A stretch of DNA of 32,921 nt from Paracoccaceae bacterium (GCA_024742705.1 JANSXZ010000032.1:1-32921), one strand, 5' to 3'. Positions 7,712-16,880 are shown, counted from the first letter of the stretch. Made by a program: numbers and translations. The notes: generated by a model not told the origin, from the sequence alone.

Positions 7712-8728
7712 ATGATCCATAAGAATTGGGCGGAACTGATAAAACCCACGGCGCTGGACGTGCGGCCGGGCAACGATCCCGCGCGCCAGGCGACGGTGAT
7801 CGCAGAGCCGCTGGAGCGCGGATTTGGCCTGACGCTGGGCAACGCGCTGCGTCGCATCCTGATGTCGTCGCTTCAGGGCGCGGCCATTACCAGCGTGCAG
7901 ATCGACAACGTGCTGCACGAATTCTCGTCGGTGGCGGGCGTGCGCGAAGACGTGACCGACATCATCCTGAACCTCAAGCAGGTTTCGCTGCGCATGGAAG
8001 TCGAAGGCCCCAAGCGCCTTTCGATCAATGCCAAGGGCCCCGCGGTCGTAACCGCCGGTGACATCTCGGAAAGCTCGGGCATCGATGTCCTGAACCGGGA
8101 TCATGTCATATGTCATCTCGACGATGGCGCCGATCTCTATATGGAACTTACCGTGAACACCGGCAAGGGCTATGTTTCGGCGGACAAGAACAAACCCGAG
8201 GACGCGCCCATCGGCCTGATCCCGATCGACGCGATCTATTCGCCGGTCAAACGGGTCAGCTACGACGTTCAGCCGACGCGCGAAGGCCAGGTTCTGGACT
8301 ATGACAAGCTGACGCTGAAACTGGAAACCGACGGGTCGATCACCCCGGATGACGCCGTCGCCTTTGCCGCGCGCATCCTTCAGGATCAGCTTTCGATCTT
8401 TGTGAACTTCGACGAACCCGAAAGCGCCAGCCGCCAGGACGACGACGACGGCCTCGAGTTCAATCCGCTGCTGCTGAAGAAGGTCGACGAACTGGAACTG
8501 TCGGTGCGTTCGGCGAACTGCCTGAAGAACGACAACATCGTCTACATCGGCGACCTGATCCAGAAAACCGAAGCCGAGATGCTGCGCACCCCGAACTTTG
8601 GCCGGAAATCCCTGAACGAGATCAAGGAAGTCCTGTCGGGCATGGGCCTGCATCTGGGCATGGATGTCGAAGACTGGCCGCCAGACAACATCGAGGATCT
8701 GGCCAAGAAGTTCGAAGATTCCTTCTGA
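7712..8728 (+). CDS. rpoA: DNA-directed RNA polymerase subunit alpha
   Basis: The product is 338 residues in the usual two-domain layout. The N-terminal assembly domain has [21 protein letters not shown] (about residues 30-50) and [12 protein letters not shown]; an acidic linker (DDDDG) leads to the C-terminal domain with [16 protein letters not shown] and [12 protein letters not shown]. The C-terminal domain binds UP elements and activators. GGAGGG at 7702-7707 fits the ATG at 7712; an in-frame ATG at 7688 would add eight residues unlike the family. Confidence 0.98.
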   Translation: MIHKNWAELIKPTALDVRPGNDPARQATVIAEPLERGFGLTLGNALRRILMSSLQGAAITSVQIDNVLHEFSSVAGVREDVTDIILNLKQVSLRMEVEGPKRLSINAKGPAVVTAGDISESSGIDVLNRDHVICHLDDGADLYMELTVNTGKGYVSADKNKPEDAPIGLIPIDAIYSPVKRVSYDVQPTREGQVLDYDKLTLKLETDGSITPDDAVAFAARILQDQLSIFVNFDEPESASRQDDDDGLEFNPLLLKKVDELELSVRSANCLKNDNIVYIGDLIQKTEAEMLRTPNFGRKSLNEIKEVLSGMGLHLGMDVEDWPPDNIEDLAKKFEDSF

Positions 8729-8734
8729 TACGAC

Positions 8735-8767
8735 GCGGGGCCGGGCGCTGCAATCGCTTTGCCCCGC
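8735..8767 (+). promoter_or_regulatory. Hairpin between rpoA and rplQ
   Basis: GCGGGGC (8735-8741) is complementary to GCCCCGC (8761-8767), with possible inner GCG/CGC pairing. No T-run follows. It lies in the 135-base spacer between rpoA and rplQ, so it is more likely an RNA-stability or processing element than a terminator. Confidence 0.35.
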
Positions 8768-8863
8768 ATAATCCGGGCTTCCGCCCCAAGGTGAGCCGGT
8801 GACACGCATCGCCGGCCTGACAAAGCAAAAACGCCCGTAGAGGGCAATGATGGAGATAGACAA

Positions 8864-9283
8864 ATGCGCCACGCCCGCGGATACCGCCGACTGAACCGCA
8901 CCCATGAACATCGCAAGGCGCTGTTCGCCAACATGGCCGGATCGCTGATCGAGCACGAGCAGATCAAGACGACCCTGCCCAAGGCCAAGGAACTGCGCCC
9001 GATTATCGAAAAGATGATCACGCTGGCCAAGCGCGGCGATGTGCACGCCCGCCGTCAGGCAGCAGCCCGCCTGAAGGAAGACAAGGACGTGACCAAACTG
9101 TTCGAAGTGCTTGGACCGCGCTACAAGGACCGTCAGGGCGGCTATGTCCGCGTGTTGAAGGCCGGCTTCCGCTACGGTGACATGGCGCCCATGGCAATCA
9201 TCGAATTCGTCGATCGCGATCGCGACGCGAAGGGTGCGGCCGACAAGGCACGTCTGCCGTCCTTCGAGGGCGACGACGACTGA
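8864..9283 (+). CDS. rplQ: 50S ribosomal protein L17
   Basis: The product is 139 residues starting [20 protein letters not shown], with [19 protein letters not shown] and [20 protein letters not shown], all characteristic of L17. The C-terminal tail is acidic (EGDDD), common in this order. L17 lies near the polypeptide exit tunnel of the 50S subunit. It is the last gene of the ribosomal cluster and is followed by a strong terminator. Confidence 0.98.
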   Translation: MRHARGYRRLNRTHEHRKALFANMAGSLIEHEQIKTTLPKAKELRPIIEKMITLAKRGDVHARRQAAARLKEDKDVTKLFEVLGPRYKDRQGGYVRVLKAGFRYGDMAPMAIIEFVDRDRDAKGAADKARLPSFEGDDD

Positions 9284-9318
9284 TCGCGCCGGCCCGCGAT
9301 TTCGGTCACGGCCCCTGG

Positions 9319-9345
9319 CCCCCGCCCTTGCCGGCGGGGGTTTTT
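9319..9345 (+). terminator. Intrinsic terminator after rplQ
   Basis: CCCCCGCC (9319-9326) pairs perfectly with GGCGGGGG (9333-9340) around a CTTGCC loop and is followed directly by TTTTT (9341-9345). This is a textbook terminator and marks the end of the ribosomal protein and rpoA transcript. Confidence 0.93.
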
Positions 9346-9411
9346 CATTGTGGCACGGGGCGGGGCGCTGGCCGCTTGCATCGCCGGCGCCATCCGCGCA
9401 TATCTTGTGGC

Positions 9412-10815
9412 ATGATCCGATCCCTTTTCATCTGGCCGATTGCCCTGTTCGCGCTTGTGCTGATGCTCGCGGCGGGGTCCGTCTGGGCACAGCCGAAGGT
9501 GCCGCAATCACAGGCCGAAATCTCGCTCAGCTTCGCGCCACTGGTGCGTCAGGCTGCGCCCGCTGTGGTGAATATCTATGCCCGCAAGGTGTCGCAGGGG
9601 CGGGTCAGCCCGTTTCAGGACGATCCCTTCTTTCGCGATTTCTTTCGCGGGTTCGGCACGCCTCAGCCGCGGGTGCAGAACTCGCTCGGGTCGGGGGTGA
9701 TCCTGTCGGAAGACGGGATCGTGGTGTCGAATTATCATGTCGTCGGCGAGGCGACGGACATCCGTGTGGTGCTGACCGACCGGCGCGAATTCGCGGCGCG
9801 GGTTCTGCTGGGCGATGCCGACAGCGATCTGGCGATCCTGCAACTGGATGGCGCGACCGCCCTTCCGGCGCTGCCGCTGCGCGATTCCGACCAGGTTGAG
9901 GTGGGCGAACTGGTTCTGGCCATCGGCAATCCCTTCGGCGTCGGCCAGACCGTCAGCAGCGGCATCGTGTCCGGTCTTGCCCGGTCGGGTACCGCCACCG
10001 GCGCGGGGCGCGGATATTTCATCCAGACGGACGCACCGATCAATCCCGGCAATTCCGGCGGCGCGCTGATCGACATGGCCGGACGACTGATCGGGATCAA
10101 CACGCGCATCCTGTCGCGGTCCGGTGGCTCAAACGGTATCGGTTTCGCGATCCCCGCCGGGCTGGTGGCGCAATACGTCGCCCAGGCCAGGGCTGGAAAC
10201 ACTGTCTTCGAACGGCCTTGGGCGGGGATGGTCGGGCAACCCGTCAACGCGGATCTGGCGGCGTCGCTGGGGCTGGACACACCCGAAGGCATCATCGTGT
10301 CGGATCTGCACCCGCTCAGCCCCTTTGCCGCCGCGGGCATCCGGGTTGGCGATGTCATTGTCGGTGTCGATGACGCGCCGGTGAATTCGCCGGCCGAAAT
10401 GCTGTTCAGGATGTCGGTTACAGGCATCGGCGGGGTCTCGGACGTGGCGTTCATGCGCCGCGGGCAGGCGCAGCGGGCGACCGTGCCGATGATCCTTGCC
10501 CCCGACGATCCGCCGGCCGAAACGACAACGCTGACGGCGCGCACCGTGCTGCCCGGTCTGCGCGTCGCGCGGGCCAATCCGGCGGTGATCGGTCAGTTCG
10601 GCCTGCCGTTGATGACACGCGGTGTCGTCACTCTGGACCCCGGCCAACTGGGCGCTCGGGTGGGGCTGCAACCGGGCGATTCGATCCTGGCGGTCAACGG
10701 CGTCGCGGTGGCGCGTCCGCGCGATCTGGCGCGGGCGCTGACACGCCCACCCAACCGGGTCGAACTCGAGGTGTCGCGGCGCGGTCAGCGTCTGGCGCTT
10801 CGGTTCCGGCTTTAG
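9412..10815 (+). CDS. Deg/HtrA-type periplasmic serine endopeptidase
   Basis: The product is 467 residues. An N-terminal signal peptide (hydrophobic core in residues 4-21, probable cut after VWA at 26) sends it to the periplasm. The trypsin-like domain has the complete triad: His109 (SNYHV), Asp139 (DADSDLA) and Ser215 (PGNSGGAL). A Phe-rich DPFFRDFFRGFG segment follows the signal. Two PDZ domains occupy roughly residues 255-365 and 375-467. This is the layout of DegP/DegQ-type quality-control proteases. The ATG at 9412 has no clear ribosome-binding site, and a TATCTT lies only 11 bases upstream. rarA begins four bases after the stop, so the two are probably cotranscribed. Confidence 0.93.
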   Translation: MIRSLFIWPIALFALVLMLAAGSVWAQPKVPQSQAEISLSFAPLVRQAAPAVVNIYARKVSQGRVSPFQDDPFFRDFFRGFGTPQPRVQNSLGSGVILSEDGIVVSNYHVVGEATDIRVVLTDRREFAARVLLGDADSDLAILQLDGATALPALPLRDSDQVEVGELVLAIGNPFGVGQTVSSGIVSGLARSGTATGAGRGYFIQTDAPINPGNSGGALIDMAGRLIGINTRILSRSGGSNGIGFAIPAGLVAQYVAQARAGNTVFERPWAGMVGQPVNADLAASLGLDTPEGIIVSDLHPLSPFAAAGIRVGDVIVGVDDAPVNSPAEMLFRMSVTGIGGVSDVAFMRRGQAQRATVPMILAPDDPPAETTTLTARTVLPGLRVARANPAVIGQFGLPLMTRGVVTLDPGQLGARVGLQPGDSILAVNGVAVARPRDLARALTRPPNRVELEVSRRGQRLALRFRL

Positions 10816-10819
10816 GCGG

Positions 10820-12130
10820 TTGGCGGATCTGTTCGACACGCCCGGCGAGACGCCGCAGGCCGATGCCCGCCGCCCGCTGGCCGACAGGCTTCGGCCGCAA
10901 ACCCTGGATCAGGTCATCGGCCAGGCGCATGTGCTGGGCCCGGAAGGGCCGCTGGGCGTCATGCTGGCGGCGGACAGCCTCGGCAGCCTGATCTTCTGGG
11001 GCCCGCCGGGCGTAGGAAAGACCACGATCGCGCGGCTTCTGGCACAGCACACAGATCTGCATTTCGAACAGATCAGCGCGATCTTCACCGGAATGCCGGA
11101 TCTGCGGCGGGTGTTCGAAGCGGCCCGCCTGCGGCGGTCGAACGGGCGCGGCACCCTGTTGTTCGTGGATGAAATCCACCGGTTCAACAAGGCGCAGCAG
11201 GACGGGTTCCTGCCACACATGGAGGACGGCACGCTGCTTCTGGTGGGTGCGACCACCGAAAACCCCTCGTTCGAACTGAACGCCGCGCTGCTCAGCCGGG
11301 CTCAGGTTCTGGTGCTCGAGCGGTTGGCCGACGCGGATCTGGAGCGGCTGATCCTGCGTGCCGAGACCGAACTGAACCGCCCGCTGCCTCTTACCGATGC
11401 GGCGCGCGGGGCGCTGCGCGACATGGCCGATGGCGACGGGCGCGCGCTGCTGAACATGATCGAACAGATCGCCGCCTGGCGCGTCGCCGCGCCGATGGAT
11501 CCCGATGCGCTGGCCGGGCGGTTGATGCGCCGCGCGGCGCAATACGACAAATCGGGCGATTCGCACTTCAACCTGATTTCGGCGCTGCACAAATCGGTGC
11601 GCGGATCAGATCCCGATGCGGCGCTTTACTGGCTGGCGCGGATGCTTTCGGGTGGCGAGGATCCGCGCTATCTGGCGCGGCGCATCACCCGCATGGCGAT
11701 TGAAGACATCGGGCTGGCCGATCCGCAGGCCCAGGCGCTGTGCCTTCAGGCCTGGGAAACCTTTGAACGTCTTGGCAGCCCCGAGGGCGAACTGGCGCTG
11801 GGGCAGGCGGTGATCTACCTGGCGCTCGCGCCGAAATCCAATGCCGGTTACGCAGCCTACAAGGATGCAATGCGGTTGGCGGCGAGATCCGGCAGCACGC
11901 CACCGCCCAAGCACATCCTGAACGCGCCGACCGCGCTGATGAAGGACCAGGGCTATGGGCAGGGCTATGCCTACGATCACGATTCCGAGGACGGGTTTTC
12001 GGGGCAGGACTACTTCCCGGATGGCATGGCGCGCCCCGATCTGTACCAGCCGGTCGAACGCGGCTTCGAACGCGATCTGAAAAAGCGGCTGGAGTACTTT
12101 GCGCGGTTGCGCCAGCAGCGGAAAACTTGA
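10820..12130 (+). CDS. rarA: Replication-associated recombination protein A (RarA/MgsA)
   Basis: The product is 436 residues. The AAA+ module shows Walker A GPPGVGKTT (61-69), Walker B LLFVDEIHRF (113-122) and sensor-1 GATTENPSFE (143-152). The C-terminal clamp-loader-like region includes EDIGLADPQA and the conserved APKSNAGYAAYKDA. RarA is a clamp-loader relative that acts at stalled replication forks. The start is TTG at 10820: the sequence MADLFDTP is what close relatives begin with and no nearby ATG fits. Spacing to the protease gene is four bases. Confidence 0.94.
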   Translation: MADLFDTPGETPQADARRPLADRLRPQTLDQVIGQAHVLGPEGPLGVMLAADSLGSLIFWGPPGVGKTTIARLLAQHTDLHFEQISAIFTGMPDLRRVFEAARLRRSNGRGTLLFVDEIHRFNKAQQDGFLPHMEDGTLLLVGATTENPSFELNAALLSRAQVLVLERLADADLERLILRAETELNRPLPLTDAARGALRDMADGDGRALLNMIEQIAAWRVAAPMDPDALAGRLMRRAAQYDKSGDSHFNLISALHKSVRGSDPDAALYWLARMLSGGEDPRYLARRITRMAIEDIGLADPQAQALCLQAWETFERLGSPEGELALGQAVIYLALAPKSNAGYAAYKDAMRLAARSGSTPPPKHILNAPTALMKDQGYGQGYAYDHDSEDGFSGQDYFPDGMARPDLYQPVERGFERDLKKRLEYFARLRQQRKT

Positions 12131-12161
12131 CAATCGCGCCCCGCCGCGCGACAGACCGGCC

Positions 12162-12542
12162 ATGATGACAACCTTCGTTTCGGTGGCGCTGGGCGGTGCC
12201 CTGGGTGCGGGCCTGCGGTATCTGGGCGGCCTTGCCGTGCTGCGCATGACCGGGCCACAGGAGTTTCCGGTGGCGGTGCTGTCGATCAACGTGATCGGAT
12301 CGGCGCTGATGGGGCTTTGCGTGGCTTTCGCCGCACAACGCGGCATGGGCGGTTTCGGGCCTTTCCTGATGACCGGGGTGTTGGGCGGCTTCACCACCTT
12401 TTCGGCGTTTTCGCTGGAAACCGTGGCGCTGATCGAGCGTGGCGCGACCGGACAGGCGGCGATTTATGTGGCCCTGTCCGTGGGATTGTCTGTGGGTGGG
12501 TTGATGCTGGGCCTTTGGCTCGGACGAGAGGTATTTGCATGA
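12162..12542 (+). CDS. crcB: Fluoride efflux channel CrcB (Fluc)
   Basis: The product is 126 residues with four predicted membrane helices, the normal size of a Fluc subunit. The GGALGAGLRYLGG start, the NVIGSALMG segment and the GGFTTFSAFSLE motif match the family. Fluc proteins form dual-topology dimers that export fluoride. A second ATG directly follows the first; no clear ribosome-binding site is seen for either. The stop overlaps the next start as ATGA. Only 31 bases separate it from rarA, too few for a fluoride riboswitch. Confidence 0.92.
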   Translation: MMTTFVSVALGGALGAGLRYLGGLAVLRMTGPQEFPVAVLSINVIGSALMGLCVAFAAQRGMGGFGPFLMTGVLGGFTTFSAFSLETVALIERGATGQAAIYVALSVGLSVGGLMLGLWLGREVFA

Positions 12543-13588
12543 GCGGTGTACAGACCGTCACGGTGGCCGTCGACGACGGCGACCAGCGCATTGATCGCTG
12601 GCTGCGGCGGATGTTTCCCCACGTCAGCCAGGGCCGCATCGAAAAGATGTGTCGCAAGGGCGAATTGCGCGTCGATGGCGGGCGGGTCAAGGCCGCGACG
12701 CGGTTGATCGCGGGGCAAACGGTGCGCATACCGCCGCTGCCCGATACCGATCACGCGCCAGCGCCCCCGCGCGACCGGATCTCCGAGACAGACGCGCGGT
12801 TTATCCGGTCATGTGTGATCTACCGCGACGATCATGTGATCGCGTTGAACAAGCCGCCGGGCCTGCCTGTGCAGGGCGGATCGGGGCAGGCGCGCCATGT
12901 TGACGGCCTGGCCGAGGCGCTGATGTTCGGGCTCGACGAGAAACCGCGGCTGGTGCATCGCCTCGACAAGGACACATCGGGTGTTCTGCTGATGGCGCGC
13001 ACCCGCGCCGTGGCGGCGGGGCTGACCGCATCGTTCCGGCACCGCGAAACCCGCAAGATCTACTGGGCCGCCGTCGCCGGTGTGCCGCACCCCAAGATGG
13101 GCACCATCAAATACGGTCTGGTCAAGGCGCCGGGCCACGGCAAGGGCGGCGAAGGCGAAAAGATGCATTGCGTCCACCCGGCCGAGGTGGACAGAACCGA
13201 AGGTGCCAAACGCGCCACCACCGATTACGCCGTGCTCAGCGCGGCGGGGCGGCGCTGTGCTTGGATGGCGCTGATTCCCGTGACCGGGCGCACCCACCAG
13301 CTGCGCGCGCATATGGCCGAGATCGGCCATCCGATCGTCGGTGACGGCAAATATGGCGGATCCGGTCAGGACAATCTGGGCGATGGCTGGGGCGCGCAAC
13401 TGGGCGGGGATATCAGCAAGAAGCTGCACCTGCACGCGCGGACGCTGATGCTGGAGCATCCGGTGACGCGCGCGCGCCTGCACCTGACCGCGCCGCTGCC
13501 CGATCACATGACGCACACCTGGGATACCTTCCAATGGGCCGCGTCGGATGTGCCCGAGGATCCCTTCGATCCCGAAGACATGATTTGA
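12539..13588 (+). CDS. rluC: RluC/RluD-type 23S rRNA pseudouridine synthase
   Basis: The product is 349 residues. An N-terminal S4-like RNA-binding domain (about residues 15-65, with RIDRWLRRMFP) precedes the RluA-family catalytic domain. The catalytic motif HRLDKDTSG is at 140-148, with Asp143 as the nucleophile. Further family motifs are LNKPPGLPVQGG and GRTHQLRAHMAEIGHPIVGD. It converts specific uridines in large-subunit rRNA to pseudouridine; RluC versus RluD cannot be settled by eye. The start overlaps crcB by four bases. Confidence 0.9.
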   Translation: MSGVQTVTVAVDDGDQRIDRWLRRMFPHVSQGRIEKMCRKGELRVDGGRVKAATRLIAGQTVRIPPLPDTDHAPAPPRDRISETDARFIRSCVIYRDDHVIALNKPPGLPVQGGSGQARHVDGLAEALMFGLDEKPRLVHRLDKDTSGVLLMARTRAVAAGLTASFRHRETRKIYWAAVAGVPHPKMGTIKYGLVKAPGHGKGGEGEKMHCVHPAEVDRTEGAKRATTDYAVLSAAGRRCAWMALIPVTGRTHQLRAHMAEIGHPIVGDGKYGGSGQDNLGDGWGAQLGGDISKKLHLHARTLMLEHPVTRARLHLTAPLPDHMTHTWDTFQWAASDVPEDPFDPEDMI

Positions 13589-13604
13589 CCCCGGAGCGCG
13601 CCGC

Positions 13605-14315
13605 ATGAGCGAATGGAAGCAGAAACGTTTCTGGCAGGCCGCGACGGTGGTAGAGTCCGGCGATGGCTTTGCCGTCGAACTGGACGGCCGGCGAATCCGC
13701 ACGCCGGCCAAGGCGGCTCTGGTGCTGCCCACCGGCGCGATGGCCCAGGCGGTGGCGGCCGAATGGGACGCCCAGGCCGAACTGGTCGATCCCATGACGA
13801 TGCCGGCCACCCGGTCGGCCAATGCGGCCATCGACAAGGTCGCCGCGCAACATGCCGAAGTGGCCGGGATGCTGGCCGCATATGGCGATGCGGATCTGTT
13901 GTGCTATCGCGCCGATGCGCCCGCCGAACTGGTGGACCGGCAGGCCGCCGTCTGGGATCCGGCGCTGGACTGGGGCGCTGAAATTCTGGGCGCGCGCCTG
14001 GTGCCCCGAAACGGTGTGATCCACGCGCCGCAGGATCCTGACGCGCTGAACCGACTGGCGCTGCGGGTGCATGCGATGACGGCCTTCGAACTGGCGGCGT
14101 TTCACGATCTTGTGTCGCTGTCTGGATCGTTGATCCTGGGGTTTGCGGCCACGCACGACTGGCGCGATCCGGAAACCCTGTGGGACATCTCGCGGCTGGA
14201 CGAGCTGTGGCAGGAAGAACAATGGGGCCGCGATGACGAAGCCCACGCCCTGAGCCAGACAAAGGCCGCCGCCTTCGTGCACGCCAAACGGTTTTACGAC
14301 TGGAGCCGAAGCTGA
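13605..14315 (+). CDS. ATP12 family F1-ATPase assembly chaperone
   Basis: The product is 236 residues. The N-terminal KRFWQAATVVESGDGFAVELDGR and RTPAKAALVLPT are the ATP12 signature, and the C-terminal helical part contains WDPALDWGAEILGA and SLSGSLILGFA. In mitochondria ATP12 binds the F1 alpha subunit before assembly; bacterial members are largely confined to alphaproteobacteria, and their role is inferred from that. GAGCGC lies before the ATG, and the gene follows the rluC stop by 16 bases, probably in one transcript with crcB and rluC. Confidence 0.9.
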   Translation: MSEWKQKRFWQAATVVESGDGFAVELDGRRIRTPAKAALVLPTGAMAQAVAAEWDAQAELVDPMTMPATRSANAAIDKVAAQHAEVAGMLAAYGDADLLCYRADAPAELVDRQAAVWDPALDWGAEILGARLVPRNGVIHAPQDPDALNRLALRVHAMTAFELAAFHDLVSLSGSLILGFAATHDWRDPETLWDISRLDELWQEEQWGRDDEAHALSQTKAAAFVHAKRFYDWSRS

Positions 14316-14387
14316 CAAAGCGCCAGGCCAAGTGACCGCGTTTGATGCAATAGGACGTTTTGGGATGGCTTTTGTTGGGTCGTAGAC

Positions 14388-14444
14388 TTGACCTGCACCC
14401 GAGAATTTGCCCATTCTCTGAGCACTGCGGGCAGAAACGCCCGC
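14388..14444 (+). promoter_or_regulatory. Possible promoter/operator and leader hairpin for aapJ
   Basis: TTGACC (14388-14393) resembles a -35 box, but no good -10 lies 16-18 bases on. In that place is a perfect dyad, GAGAAT (14401-14406) and ATTCTC (14413-14418) with six bases between, which could be an operator. A second perfect hairpin, GCGGGC (14427-14432) with GCCCGC (14439-14444), follows in the presumed leader. No sigma-54 site is evident. Function is speculative. Confidence 0.3.
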
Positions 14445-14517
14445 GTCAAAGAACCTAGACTGAAACAGTTGGGTATGTCGCTTCGGAGTGTGGCGACGAA
14501 ATCAGGAAGAGGTAAAA

Positions 14518-15534
14518 ATGAAAACATCCGTAATTCTCGGCGCGTTGACAGCAGCCGGCATGGCCGCGGGCGCAGCTGGCGCCGCGACCATCGACGACAT
14601 CAAGGCGCGCGGCAAGCTGAACTGCGGCGTGACCACCGGTCTGGTCGGTTTCGCGGCACCCGACGCCAACGGCGAATGGAAAGGTTTCGACGTGGCCGTG
14701 TGCCGTGCCGTTGCCGCCGCCGTTCTGGGCGACGCGACAGCCGTTGAATTCGTCCCGACCACCGGCAAGACGCGCTTTACCGCGCTTGCTTCGGGTGAAA
14801 TCGACATGCTGGCGCGCAACACCACATGGACCTTCAGCCGCGACGTCGACCTGAAGTTCACCTTTGTCGGCGTGAACTACTACGACGGCCAGGGCTTCAT
14901 GGTTCCCAAGGATCTGGGCGTTTCGTCGGCCAAGGAACTTGACGGCGCAACCGTCTGCATCCAGACCGGCACCACGACCGAGCTGAACCTTGCGGATTTC
15001 TTCCGCGCCAACAACATCAGCTATGAGCCGGTTCCGATCGAAACCAACGCTGAAGCGCAGCAGCAGTACCTGGCAGGTGCCTGCGACGTCTACACGACCG
15101 ATGCATCGGGTCTGGCCGCCACGCGCGCAACCTTCGAAGATCCCGGCGCGCACGCGCTGCTGCCCGAGATCATCTCGAAAGAGCCGCTGGGCCCGCTTAC
15201 CCGCCACGGTGACGACGATTGGGCCGACACCGTCCGCTGGACGCTGAACGCGCTGATCACTGCCGAAGAACTGGGCGTGACCTCGGCGAACATCGCCGAA
15301 ATGTCCTCGGGCACCAACAACCCGGAAATCAACCGCCTGCTGGGCACCGAAGGCACGCTGGGCGAAATGCTGGGTCTGGACGCCGAATGGGCCAAGCGCG
15401 CGATCATGGCCGAAGGCAACTATGGCGAGATCTTCGCCAAGCACATCGGTGAAGACACCCCGATCGGCCTGGCGCGTGGTCTGAACGCACAGTGGACCGA
15501 CGGCGGCCTGCTGTACTCGCCGCCGTTCCGGTAA
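14518..15534 (+). CDS. aapJ: Amino-acid ABC transporter substrate-binding protein (AapJ/BztA)
   Basis: The product is 338 residues with a signal peptide (KTSVILGALTAAGMAAGA, cut near AGA-ATI), so it is periplasmic. The mature protein is a type-II binding-protein fold: GKLNCGVTTGLVGFAAPDAN opens lobe 1 and MLARNTTWTFSRDVDL precedes the ligand cleft. Relatives AapJ (Rhizobium) and BztA (Rhodobacter capsulatus) bind L-amino acids, the latter Glu, Gln, Asp and Asn. An upstream in-frame ATG (14488) is rejected because AGGAAGAGG fits 14518 and the signal peptide begins there. A stable hairpin separates it from the permease genes. Confidence 0.94.
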   Translation: MKTSVILGALTAAGMAAGAAGAATIDDIKARGKLNCGVTTGLVGFAAPDANGEWKGFDVAVCRAVAAAVLGDATAVEFVPTTGKTRFTALASGEIDMLARNTTWTFSRDVDLKFTFVGVNYYDGQGFMVPKDLGVSSAKELDGATVCIQTGTTTELNLADFFRANNISYEPVPIETNAEAQQQYLAGACDVYTTDASGLAATRATFEDPGAHALLPEIISKEPLGPLTRHGDDDWADTVRWTLNALITAEELGVTSANIAEMSSGTNNPEINRLLGTEGTLGEMLGLDAEWAKRAIMAEGNYGEIFAKHIGEDTPIGLARGLNAQWTDGGLLYSPPFR

Positions 15535-15547
15535 GGCACGAAACGAC

Positions 15548-15578
15548 GAGGGGCGCGGGATCACTTCCCGCGCCCCTC
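15548..15578 (+). promoter_or_regulatory. 13-bp hairpin between aapJ and aapQ
   Basis: GAGGGGCGCGGGA (15548-15560) pairs perfectly with TCCCGCGCCCCTC (15566-15578) around a TCACT loop. There is no T-run after it. Such intercistronic hairpins protect the upstream binding-protein mRNA from 3' exonucleases and lower downstream expression in other transporter operons; here that role is inference. Confidence 0.65.
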
Positions 15579-15658
15579 TCGCTTACACGATCCAAGGCTC
15601 GGCCAAGCGCGACCCGGCGCTATAAAAAATCAGGCCGACAAACAGGGATATCTCACCC

Positions 15659-16879
15659 ATGACGACACTCTCCGACCCGCCGCCCGGCGCGTTCCGTCTG
15701 TCTATGCTGCTCAGCGACACGCGGTACCGGTCCTATACTTTCCAGTTCATCGCGCTGATCTTGCTGATCGCCATGATGGCCTATCTGGGCATGAACCTCG
15801 TTCGGAACCTGGCCGCCGCCGGCCTGAACATCTCGTATGACTTTCTGGGCGAACCGGCAGGCTATGACATCAATCAGCGGCTGGTCGAATACGACAGCCA
15901 ATCGTCGCACATGCGCGCGGCGCTGGTCGGAATCCTCAACACCCTTCTGGTGGCGTTCCTTGCCTGTGTGACAGCGACGGTTCTGGGGGTGATCATCGGT
16001 GTGCTGCGCCTGTCGAAGAACTGGCTGGTGTCAAAGCTGATGGCCGTCTACGTCGAGGCCTTCCGCAACGTGCCGGTGCTGATCTGGATCATCATGATCT
16101 TCACACTGGTCACGGCGGTTCTGCCGGGCGCGCGGTCGTATCTGGGTGAAGATCCCGAGTTTGACCTTTTGTTCGGCATGTTTGCCTTCACCAACCGGGG
16201 GGTTTATGTGCCCGCGCTGGTCTGGGAGGCCGGGTCGACCATCGTCGCCATCGTTTTCGTCGCATCCATCGTGGGCGTTTTCGCCTATCGCCGCTATGCC
16301 AAGAACCTGCTGTTTCAAACCGGCCGGTTGCTGCCGATGGGCTGGCCGTCGCTGGTGATTCTCTTCGTTCCCACGATCCTGATTTTTTACATCATGGGCC
16401 AACCGATCAGTCTGGATCTTCCTGATCCGCTGGCCAACCGGTTCAACCTGCGCGGTGGCGTTCAGATCGGGGCGCCGTTGATCGCGCTCTGGCTGGCGCT
16501 GTCGATCTACACCGGCGCCTTCATTGCGGAAAACGTCCGCGCGGGTATTCAGGCCGTTTCCAAGGGCCAGACCGAGGCGGCATCGTCGCTTGGGTTGCGT
16601 CCAGGGCGGGTGATGAATCTGGTGGTGCTGCCGCAGGCGCTGCGGGTGATCATTCCGCCGCTGATCTCGCAGTATCTCAACATCACCAAGAACAGTTCGT
16701 TGGCCATTGCGGTGGGGTATGCCGACATCACCGCCACCCTGGGCGGGATCACGCTGAACCAGACCGGCCGCGCCATCGAGTGCGTTCTGTTGCTGATGCT
16801 CTTCTACCTCGTGATCTCGCTTGCGATTTCGGCGGTGATGAACGTCTACAACAAAGCCGTCAGCCTGAAGGAGCGGTGA
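15659..16879 (+). CDS. aapQ: Amino-acid ABC transporter permease (AapQ/BztB)
   Basis: The product is 406 residues, the extended form typical of AapQ/BztB rather than the ~220-residue HisM type. Several membrane segments are evident (residues 29-48, 88-116, 138-155, 194-210, 228-246 and the C-terminal bundle). The inner-membrane EAA loop that contacts the ATPase reads EAASSLGLRPG (306-316) and is followed by LPQALRVIIPPLISQYLN. It pairs with AapM. A TATAAA at 15621-15626 lies upstream, but no -35 partner is visible. The next gene begins one base after the stop. Confidence 0.94.
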   Translation: MTTLSDPPPGAFRLSMLLSDTRYRSYTFQFIALILLIAMMAYLGMNLVRNLAAAGLNISYDFLGEPAGYDINQRLVEYDSQSSHMRAALVGILNTLLVAFLACVTATVLGVIIGVLRLSKNWLVSKLMAVYVEAFRNVPVLIWIIMIFTLVTAVLPGARSYLGEDPEFDLLFGMFAFTNRGVYVPALVWEAGSTIVAIVFVASIVGVFAYRRYAKNLLFQTGRLLPMGWPSLVILFVPTILIFYIMGQPISLDLPDPLANRFNLRGGVQIGAPLIALWLALSIYTGAFIAENVRAGIQAVSKGQTEAASSLGLRPGRVMNLVVLPQALRVIIPPLISQYLNITKNSSLAIAVGYADITATLGGITLNQTGRAIECVLLLMLFYLVISLAISAVMNVYNKAVSLKER

Positions 16880-16880
16880 G

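Noticed and set aside
12131..12161. Possible fluoride riboswitch before crcB
   Set aside because: Only 31 bases separate rarA and crcB, too short for the riboswitch, and no matching sequence is present.
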